A DNA stretch of 10,415 bases from Fragilaria radians (lineage: Eukaryota; Bacillariophyta; Fragilariophyceae; Fragilariales; Fragilariaceae), in NCBI GenBank assembly GCA_900642245.1, contig CAAAJI010000152.1, positions 29,927 to 40,341 on the forward strand, given 5' to 3'. Made by a program: the position numbers and the translations under genes. Shown piece by piece: positions 1 through 6,208 of this stretch (within the stretch, counting starts at the first letter, position 1; each line of letters opens with the position of its first letter). Under the pieces are notes generated by a model. The model was not told where the DNA came from. It saw nothing but the letters and a program-made list of their open reading frames with translations, and made no database searches.

Positions 1-1532
1 CACCGAGGCCATCCTCTGCGCCGACGAACCCCGCTACACTTAAACCCACACTTCAGCCCACATCGGCACCGACGTCCCCGGCCATACTTAATCCTACACT
101 CCAGCCAACATTTGCACCTTCGTCCTCTGCTACACCTAATCCTACACTCCAGCCAACATTGGCACCGTCGTCCATTGCTACATTAATCCCTACACTTCAG
201 CCGACATTCCCGCTTTCACCAAAGCCTACAGTTACGCCATCATTTGCACCAACGCCTCTGACTACACCTAGTCCTACATCTATGCCAACATTTGCATCGA
301 CGTTGCCACCTACATTTCAGCCTTCATTGATATCTACACCTAACCCGACGCTTACGCCGACACTCCAGCCTACACCTCAGCCATCGTTCACTCCAACGTT
401 AACGCCAACAGTTACTCCTACACTTGAGCCAACACAAGTTTTGACATCCAAACCAACTTTCAATCCAACAACTAAGCCTCCAACAAAACGTCCGACGATT
501 CCTGCTACAAATTTGCCAACTGCGAGACCGACTGTTTCGACAAGTATCGCACAGCGCATTGAGACTGCTAAACTTCGAGTTCGTACAGCAATTCTTGCTA
601 ATCCTTCACTCGCAGCGAATCTTGTTCGATTGGGATTTCATGACTGTGTCCCCAACGGTCCAGCTGGTGGATGTGATGGTTGTATCAATCTTTCCACCAA
701 TCATGAAAATGCTGGACTGCTACTCTCCGTCGATTCACTTGCGCCGATTGTAACCGAATTGGAAACCCCCGGATTTTCTCGTGCTGATATTTGGGCACTC
801 GCAGTGTTGGTGGCAGCAGACGTGTCTACTCCCGAACTTATCAACTTTACCTCAAGCTTCCGTACTGGTCGTAAGAACTGTGAAACGGTCGGAACTTGTC
901 GACTCAATCCTTCAAGTCAATGTGCTTCCATAGGTCCGGATACAAGGGCTGATTTCCCGACAACTATTTTTACCACACATGAGTTGATCGACTTTATGAC
1001 TGACCACTTTGGATTCAATGCTGACGAAACAGTCGCTCTTATGGGAGCGCACACGTTGGGCAGGGCACTTCCAACGAATAGCGGCTACGGAGGTGAAAAT
1101 GGATGGGTTACGAATCCCCACTTATTAGGTAAGTTCATCGCTGCTTTCGATATGATGGTCAACGTTTTGACAATCAAACTCACAACAAATTATTTTCAAG
1201 ATAACGAATACTACAAGTTAATCTCAGGCTCTCCAGATCTTGTGAATGATGCTCCTGATTGGACGCATATTCAGTTGGATAATGGATTGGTACAATTTGT
1301 TCGCAATGATGGTGTACCTTCCAGGCGTATTTTCATGCTCAATGTCGACATAGGTCTTGCACGTGACATGGCTGGATTTGGATTTTTGCCTTCTTGCAAA
1401 TTCAAAGCACCTAATATGTGTCCCATTGCATCGACTTTGACAAAAGTTGGAATGTACCGTAATGATAATCTTACATGGCTCAATGATTTCAAACGAGTGA
1501 TGGTAAGAATGCTTGAAAAGGGTCTGGTCTAA
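1..1532 (+). CDS. Heme peroxidase with Pro/Thr-rich stalk, 5' partial
   Basis: The frame is open from base 3, so the gene starts left of the window; about 509 codons are visible, ending in TAA at 1530-1532. Codons up to about 530 encode a PT-rich repeat stalk. The rest is a plant/fungal/bacterial-superfamily heme peroxidase, which reduces H2O2 while oxidising a donor. The distal site R-L-G-F-H-D-C has Arg at 627-629 and His at 639-641; the proximal motif G-A-H-T-L-G-R has His at 1050-1052. A Trp 18 residues later in G-W-V-T-N-P matches the proximal Trp of class I enzymes. MLNVDIGL (Asp at 1347-1349) is the probable proximal Asp. Eight Cys, three sequons (NLS, NFT, NLT) and the stalk suggest secretion or wall attachment, but the signal peptide would lie outside the window. 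An intron (1129-1200) interrupts the domain. The donor substrate is unknown. Fold is near certain; location is inferred. Confidence 0.92.
   Translation, partial: PRPSSAPTNPATLKPTLQPTSAPTSPAILNPTLQPTFAPSSSATPNPTLQPTLAPSSIATLIPTLQPTFPLSPKPTVTPSFAPTPLTTPSPTSMPTFASTLPPTFQPSLISTPNPTLTPTLQPTPQPSFTPTLTPTVTPTLEPTQVLTSKPTFNPTTKPPTKRPTIPATNLPTARPTVSTSIAQRIETAKLRVRTAILANPSLAANLVRLGFHDCVPNGPAGGCDGCINLSTNHENAGLLLSVDSLAPIVTELETPGFSRADIWALAVLVAADVSTPELINFTSSFRTGRKNCETVGTCRLNPSSQCASIGPDTRADFPTTIFTTHELIDFMTDHFGFNADETVALMGAHTLGRALPTNSGYGGENGWVTNPHLLGKFIAAFDMMVNVLTIKLTTNYFQDNEYYKLISGSPDLVNDAPDWTHIQLDNGLVQFVRNDGVPSRRIFMLNVDIGLARDMAGFGFLPSCKFKAPNMCPIASTLTKVGMYRNDNLTWLNDFKRVMVRMLEKGLV
42..233 (+). repeat. 48-bp coding minisatellite in the PT stalk
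   Basis: Four copies of a 48-bp unit start at 42, 90, 138 and 186. Each encodes 16 residues with the core x-P-T-L-Q-P-T. The two central copies are nearly identical and the outer ones more diverged. Past about 233 the same PT-x-x-PT pattern continues to about 530 but is degenerate at the DNA level. Since 48 is a multiple of three, gain or loss of a unit changes stalk length without breaking the frame. Such PT-rich stretches are usually O-glycosylated, extended linkers in secreted proteins. Confidence 0.85.
1129..1200 (+). other. Probable 72-nt phase-1 intron inside the peroxidase domain
   Basis: The stretch begins GTAAGT and ends TTTTCAAG. It is 72 nt long, a multiple of three, with no in-frame stop, so it hides inside the open frame as 24 extra residues. 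Removing it joins the G at 1128 to AT at 1201-1202, giving Asp, and creates N-P-H-L-L-D-N-E-Y-Y-K-L, which fits the conserved L-D-N-x-Y-Y segment that follows the proximal Trp region in related peroxidases. The retained 24 residues (starting K-F-I-A-A-F-D) have no counterpart there. The spliced visible protein would be 485 residues. Confidence 0.8.
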
Positions 1533-1715
1533 ATGTGAGTCAAATTAGATTGAATGATATACCTACCGAATTTGCACCAAAAATTACGAAGATATTGTAA
1601 ATTCTTATTCCAAGGAAGTTTATTATCTGTTTTAGATACCTATTTGCATATTATCACTAAATAGGTCTTTTTTCAATAAGACTGGAATCCGATTAGATCA
1701 CAGGGACAACTTTAA

Positions 1716-2355
1716 AGTCTAGCTGTTCATTCATGTTGGAAACAACTGATCTTAGATGGCACCCTGTATTCTTTCAATAAGAGGAGGAGGTACGTGTTGC
1801 CTACCCATGTAGGATCAAACTTACAAACCATATTGACCAAACCTTCAAGTGAAGTCAAGGGCAAAGGGCTTTTATTTGATCCATTAGCCGACCTTACAGG
1901 CATGGAGCAGTCATATAAGGTGGTTGATCCAAGCGGAGGTATCCTAGATACAAGCAAAAGGATCAATGATTTTGAGCTCTACAGGACACGAAATGTATCA
2001 TCATATCATGGTAGACCTTGAATGGCACTCACAAAGAAATTTGGCTCCAATTCAACATCATCAATGTTGACACTAAAAAAGAAACAACAAAATCCAGTAA
2101 TAGAACATAATTGGAATGGAAATTTAATATATCCTAGTGAAACGCATTCTGAGTTTGAAGGAAATAAGTATCGTAAAGAAAAATGAGATATCAAAGATTG
2201 TGTCACAGCTAAAAAAGGTATGGAATCAAAGTTCTGCACCAAGATATTCAGAGTTTATCAGGTGCCAAGGATACACACAGAAAGTGAGACAACAACCTCA
2301 AGTGGTGAAATTTATCATTTACTTTCAATCCTATTTTAAAGGTATATTGGGTTAG
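1716..2355 (+). pseudogene. Broken coding region of unknown function
   Basis: I do not recognise this protein. One frame is open from 1716 (after TAA at 1713) and reads as natural protein: it includes K-R-R-R-Y-V-L-P-T-H-V-G-S-N, then D-P-L-A-D-L-T-G-M-E-Q, then D-P-S-G-G-I-L-D-T-S-K-R. It is broken by TGA at 2019-2021, continues in the same frame through E-H-N-W-N-G-N-L-I-Y-P-S, meets TGA at 2184-2186, and then continues one frame over (V-W-N-Q-S-S-A-P-R-Y and C-Q-G-Y-T-Q-K-V-R-Q-Q-P) to TAG at 2353-2355. No clear start codon is seen, and 1716 is only the limit of the open frame. It ends about 25 bp before the oppositely oriented copia-like remnant. It could be a retroelement accessory ORF or a decayed host gene. 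Intact relatives should exist, because the reading flows across the breaks. Confidence 0.6.
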
Positions 2356-2379
2356 AAAATTATGACTGATTGTTGTGAA

Positions 2380-3538
2380 GATGGGAATAGTCCTGGGGTC
2401 ATCTTGATCTCACGTTATATTCTGACTCTCTTGGGCCGCATTCCTCATAATCAGCAACATTATCTTGTAGCACATCTACCTCTTCTACATTGTCTGCAGG
2501 AATGCTATCCTCATCTTCATTATCATTCACTCCTATAGTTATTATAGGGTCTTGGATATCCTCCTCCATTTGATTTTCAGCCTCAGGCTCATGTTCATTT
2601 TAAAGTTGATCATCCAAAATGTCAATTTCAGCATTGCTATGTTGATGATCAAGTGTCGCATAGCATAATGATTCTGGAGTGTAAGTGCTTTGATTTTCCT
2701 TATCATTGCAATTTGAATCATCACTTCATGGGATTGACTGTTTCTTCTTTGGCTAGGCTATCAACCCAACTAATGACCTCATTGGGCATTGGGAGTCTGC
2801 TCCAATTATACCTCTTAGCTATCTTCCCTATTAATGCACTTAAGAAATGGTATCCTCCTTGTCTGTTACCAGGTGGGCACAGAACAAGAGCACCTATTGT
2901 TGTTGATTGCATTGAGTTGTCATATTGCTCGTGTGTCTGCAAGTATTTGCCAAATTCCAGCGGGCAATATTTGCGGTATTCAATCCTCAGACCTTTCACA
3001 ATTGTAGGAGGATTGATAGTGGTTCATACTCTATCAGCCACTGTTAAGCTAGAAGATGCATCCATAGATTAGCTTTTCATCTGTTTTGGAATATTATTGC
3101 ATGGTAGCATAGTTATAGTAATTCTGGCACGCTCATTTATAGTTCTTATTTGTCTTTCAGCTTCTGGTACATGCTCATCACATACTTTAATGTTAGGCAC
3201 AATGTTGTATCTGATTAGGCAACTTCGAATGCTCTCAAATTGTCCACCTGATAATAGATGTGTTCAAATAACCTGTAAGATACCATGTAAGATGGTGTTG
3301 GCCTTCATATCCTTTAGAATTTCACACGTAGAACTTGTTTAGGTGACTTGAAATGCTAGCCAATTTATAAATATAATATCACTAGCTAGAGTCACCTTTC
3401 TATATTCTCTAAGGTGCACGGTGGAATGTCTTTGTTTTTGAGATTTACAAGCCCTGGTGTTTGTCTAACAGTCTTTCCATTTATAGACCCCAAGTCAGGC
3501 TCAAATATGCCTTCTACTCTTGCAATATCTGACCGTCA
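2380..3538 (-). pseudogene. Integrase and post-integrase linker of a copia-like polyprotein, broken
   Basis: Integrase would insert element cDNA into the host genome. The minus strand first reads I-F-E-P-D-L-G-S-I-N-G-K-T-V-R, then, after a frameshift near 3400, V-T-L-A-S-D-I-I-F-I-N (first catalytic Asp region). About 80 residues of core are then missing. It resumes at about 3310 with S-G-G-Q-F-E, where relatives carry G-D-G-Q-F-E, so the second catalytic Asp is lost. D-E-H-V-P-E-A-E-R-Q-I-R-T, which holds the likely catalytic Glu, is kept. Two stops and the loss of a short aromatic segment follow. The longest open stretch (2721-2999) contains L-E-F-G-K-Y-L-Q-T-H-E-Q, P-P-G-N-R-Q-G-G-Y-H-F-L and L-P-M-P-N-E-V-I. 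A frameshift leads to an acidic D/E-rich tail and Y-N-V-R-S-R, then a stop. It cannot encode a working enzyme. Confidence 0.82.
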
Positions 3539-3604
3539 CATCTCCCAGTTTAATAATTTATAATTCAACTATTATTGTTTACAACCTATTGTGTTAGGGA
3601 TTAG

Positions 3605-4050
3605 CTCCTTGATCCTTTAGTCAAGGTAGGTCACAATCAACACAACAAGGCTTTCATCTTCAATGGTAATCCCAACCTGCTCCATCACTTCAACCTGACC
3701 AATAAATGACTCATGATATTGTTGTAGCGTCATGTGTTTTTTTTGTTTGAATCCATAAAGCTTCTCCTGGCTGTCACACAATGCATGTGAAAGCCTTCAT
3801 TGCTCCTCAAACGTATAAATCAATTCCTTGATGAGTATGATGATTCTGATGTCTACAAAACAGTCAATTGCTATTGCATCTATTCAGATGGAATCAAAAG
3901 TATTGTTAATAACCTTGTAACACTTAAAAATTTAAAAATATGAAATTGATTGTATTGTTTGATCAATGTTGACATTTATTCAATCATCTCAACGATGTCA
4001 AATACGTCATTAATTTCCAGTACCTTAGTGACTGGATCGGAGTTCGCATT
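3605..4050 (-). pseudogene. Gag fragment of the minus-strand copia-like element
   Basis: Gag is the capsid-like structural protein of a retroelement. On the minus strand, about 3875-3605 reads F-V-D-I-R-I-I-I-L-I-K-E-L-I-Y-T-F-E-E-Q, a stop, then S-Q-E-K-L-Y-G-F-K-Q-K-K-H-M-T-L-Q-Q-Y, then F-I-G-Q-V-E-V-M-E-Q-V-G-I-T. The helix, Y-x-F, x-M-x-L-x-x-Y, V-x-V-x-E layout is that of the gag domain in diatom copia-like elements. Upstream, about 4041-3981, a short open piece (D-P-V-T-K-V-L-E-I-N-D-V-F-D-I) may be more of the same protein but is weaker. Several stops lie between. The plus-strand reading over 3950-4095 has no protein-like character and I treat it as a shadow. Confidence 0.68.
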
Positions 4051-4097
4051 ACTGTTCAACAGTGATTGTATACAATTCTTTTTATCCTATTACGTTT

Positions 4098-4910
4098 TAT
4101 TTGAAAGAGCAGCAAATCGAATTGGGACGAATCATGCCGTAAAGACGAGTGGGCGTGGATTCTGTGGCAATACCTCGCGTGGACGTGGAGGACGCACTGG
4201 GAGTCAAAACAGCAACAGCAGCAGCAATCAACAGAAGATTTCCCAGAAAAAACTTACAAGATCATCAGGATTATCTTGGTTCTGTCCAGCAAGCATCAGA
4301 TTGCAAATGACAACAGCATTTTTGATTAATAAGATCAAAAACACTTTTCTCATAGTATTGATATAGCAACAGCTCTTGATCAGTTAAAGCCTTTTGATTT
4401 TACATCTTTCAAACCCAATCATCAAACAAGTTAGAATTGGATGAGAATATGAAAGGTCTAGAAAAGGAACAGTTCAGAATTGAATTCAAGACATGTTTGA
4501 TGTTTATGTGAAGCAAGAGCAGACATATCAAAAGAAGTTGTCAAAATCATTCGTATTCATATCGGATCAAGCTTGAGTCAGGTCAAGAATTTGATGATGC
4601 TATGATGAACAACCCAATCAAATTATTACATGCCATAAAGGAGCATGCTCTGAACTATCAAGACAAGAAAATCTCAATGCTGATTATATTGGATGAATTT
4701 AGGGCATTTGTGAACATATAACAGAAAGAAGGATAGTCAGTGCAAGACTTAACCAAAAGGTTCAAGGTAACTTAAGATGTCTGGGCAGCCCCATTATTTT
4801 GACAAAGATTGAAACAAAAATGAATGGACATGTATCTGAATCTTAGAACAACTATCCAGACATTGCAAATACGGCATTTGAACGGTACTCAAAGGTAAAG
4901 CACTTGTGTT
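4098..4910 (+). pseudogene. Retroelement gag remnant (second element)
   Basis: From about 4098 the plus strand reads a basic, Gly/Arg-rich and Asn/Ser-rich segment (S-G-R-G-F, S-R-G-R-G-G-R-T-G, then an N-S-N-S-S-S-N run), typical of flexible gag termini. Through frameshifts and stops it goes on to I-D-I-A-T-A-L-D-Q-L-K-P-F-D-F-T-S-F, E-L-D-E-N-M-K-G-L-E-K-E-Q, N-P-I-K-L-L-H-A-I-K-E-H-A-L-N-Y-Q, Q-D-L-T-K-R-F-K-V-T and S-P-I-I-L-T-K-I-E-T-K-M. These match gag of diatom copia-like elements, and the I-K-E ... Y/F ... L-Q-x-Y/L ... layout parallels the minus-strand gag just upstream. At least six lesions are visible and no protease or pol follows. The left end abuts the oppositely oriented element within about 50 bp, so both 5' ends and any LTR between them are missing. 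Confidence 0.75.
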
Positions 4911-4944
4911 TGTTTGTTTTGCTCATCTTGGTTGCATCAACACT

Positions 4945-4958
4945 TGTGTGTGTGTGTG
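4945..4958. repeat. TG microsatellite
   Basis: A (TG)7 run at the right edge of the second gag remnant, next to related T/G-rich sequence (TGTGTTTGTTTG at about 4907-4918). It is a plain simple-sequence repeat in non-coding DNA. Confidence 0.85.
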
Positions 4959-5044
4959 TTTATTGTCATTCATTGCAAAAAATTCCTTTTCTGCTGACTG
5001 GCTAAAAAGGTCCTAACACTTAACTATCACATCAGAGAGACAAC

Positions 5045-5095
5045 TCTATAAAACAAGACAAGAAAAGTCTATAAAATTGTAGCTGCATAGCTACA
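5045..5095 (+). promoter_or_regulatory. Duplicated TATA-like box followed by a perfect hairpin
   Basis: TCTATAAAA occurs twice, at 5045-5053 and 5068-5076. Immediately after the second comes TGTAGCT-GCAT-AGCTACA (5078-5095), a perfect 7-bp inverted repeat with a 4-nt loop. A TATA box followed at short range by a stem-loop would suit an LTR U3/R boundary between the second and third elements. No LTR ends (TG...CA with a second copy) were found, so the promoter role is only a possibility. Confidence 0.3.
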
Positions 5096-5173
5096 GAAAA
5101 ATAGCAAGATGGAAACAATTTTGTACAACCCATGCCAGACTTATTTGGCTCAGGCTTAATTGGCTTTTAACCA

Positions 5174-5259
5174 AACGCATCACTGCAGGAGAAGCAAGAC
5201 ACTCCTAAAAACTTACCTTAAAACGCATTGCAGGAGAAGCAAGAAACGCCTTAAAACTT
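5174..5259. repeat. 48-bp-period imperfect tandem duplication
   Basis: Two copies of AACGCAT(CAC)TGCAGGAGAAGC... start at 5174 and 5222. They share AACGCAT, TGCAGGAGAAGCAAGA and TAAAACTT, with one 3-bp indel and a few substitutions. No long open frame with protein-like composition covers them. The period equals that of the peroxidase repeat, but the sequences are unrelated. Confidence 0.75.
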
Positions 5260-6208
5260 GGCTCTCCGTCTCTGAGCATACACCAAGAATTTTGAAAGCA
5301 CATTCCTCTTTGACGCTCCCAGCTGAGAGGCAGAAGAAAACTGTAGAAATCCCATGTTGAAGGGCTATGGGAGTAGTTGCAGAGTGGAGGAGTAAACCTC
5401 AAATCCCTTGTGAAAGCACGAGCCCCGGGCCTGGTCAGCGCTGGTGGGATAACAATCGGGTTATTGCTTTAGCCTGGGACACTTACAAGCCCTTAAAAGC
5501 CACATCTTAAGGTTTTACCACTTGTGGATTTACTTTTTGAGTGAAGTTGTCGCAAGGCAGACTATAAACGCTGGATAGTTTGCAAGTGGAGGCTTAGGCC
5601 CGAGCGATAACATAGACCAAGCGCAAAGTCGGACAAAACTCCGCAATTTCGGGTGAGCTGACACCAGAACTAAACCAAGTAAAGCAGATGGCATTGGAAT
5701 CCCCAGGGATCTTTGCTGGAAGGTCACAAGAACTGAAACGTCACTAACTTCAGTATAATCTATTTGAGTTTGACTGCTATACATTACCCTGACCAAGCGG
5801 CCCATCCAAGTGGTATATAAATTTGGTAATCTGGTCCAGACTCAGAGTTAACAATTGACTGTGCTTGATCTCCCACTTCCTGTCTCCTGGTTTTATCTTC
5901 ATCTTCTACTGTTCTTTCATTGGAAGTGTCTACTGGGATTTCAAGAAGAGTTTTATTTGAAGTGGGAATTTCAGTCAACATCCACGGTTAGCATTCTTAA
6001 GCCTACGGGTAGGGCCTTAATTCAACCGTAATAGGCTAATTTCATCAATCTCTACCAACCTTGTTAACTTCATTAAGTCTAAACTTCATCCACTACGTAA
6101 CAATTGTCTTAAATTAAGATGAAAGTTAAAGTCAAAAACATCATCATATTTATGTTGAAAACGTCATCATAGCTACATAGAAACGTCTTAAATAAAATCA
6201 TCAGCACA
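5260..6208. other. Stretch without a recognisable gene; possible LTR or leader DNA
   Basis: None of the six frames gives a convincing protein here. About 5380-5800 is visibly richer in G and C than its surroundings and includes a CCCCGGGCCTGG core near 5422-5433. Minus-strand frames at 5205-5402 and 5530-5805 stay open but show no family pattern. TATATAAAT at 5814-5822 is a good TATA-like match, 387 bp before the first ATG of the third element, so this may be its 5' LTR and untranslated leader. From about 6060 the DNA turns A+T-rich with short repeated words (AAACGTC, CATCATCA) and a palindrome TCTTAA-A-TTAAGA at 6107-6119. No primer-binding site or LTR end was identified. Confidence 0.35.
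5814..5822 (+). promoter_or_regulatory. TATA-like box, possible LTR promoter
   Basis: TATATAAAT lies upstream of the third element, whose first ATG is at 6209. Spacing and orientation fit an LTR promoter, but the match is short and A+T-rich DNA yields such words by chance. Confidence 0.25.

Larger units (their letters stand above)
2380..4050 (-). mobile_element. Deleted copia-like (CoDi-type) retroelement remnant
   Basis: Read on the minus strand, this run contains in order a gag piece (about 3875-3605), the segment leading into integrase (about 3538-3361), the integrase C-terminal half (about 3342-3061), the post-integrase linker (about 3003-2721) and an acidic tail ending in a Y-N-V-R-S-R / D-Y-S-H-L-H signature (about 2605-2370). 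That order is the 5'-to-3' order of a copia-type polyprotein and stops where reverse transcriptase should begin. The gag C-terminus, protease, much of the integrase core and all of RT/RNase H are gone, and no LTR could be identified. Assignment to diatom CoDi elements is from recalled family patterns. Confidence 0.8.

Noticed and set aside
159..161. Start of the peroxidase gene at 159
   Set aside because: The codon there is TTG, and the same PT-repeat frame stays open to base 3, so the true start is upstream of the window.
377..559. Minus-strand 60-residue Val/Gly-rich open frame in the PT stalk
   Set aside because: Antisense of a Pro/Thr repeat automatically reads as a V-G repeat; it is a shadow.
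2653..3072. Plus-strand 139-residue open frame
   Set aside because: It is the antisense shadow of the integrase/linker remnant; the minus-strand reading carries the family patterns and the plus reading has none.
3950..4366. A single intact 138-residue plus-strand gene
   Set aside because: Its first half overlaps the minus-strand gag remnant and reads as random hydrophobic sequence; only the part after about 4098 (Gly/Arg-rich, Asn/Ser-rich) is gag-like, so it is a junction artefact.
5183..5216. 34-nt minus-strand intron in the 48-bp duplication
   Set aside because: Too short for spliceosomal splicing, and no coding exons are supported on either side.
5174..5259. CRISPR-like array
   Set aside because: Only two diverged copies with no spacer structure, in a eukaryotic context.
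5415..5480. Possible structured RNA gene (tRNA, SRP or 5S-like) around the CCCCGGGCCTGG core
   Set aside because: No proper A/B boxes, cloverleaf or known conserved loop could be found by eye; kept only as an unexplained block.
5530..5805. Minus-strand 91-residue open frame in the G+C-richer block
   Set aside because: Open by length alone; no domain, no recognisable start context and no similarity to the neighbouring families.
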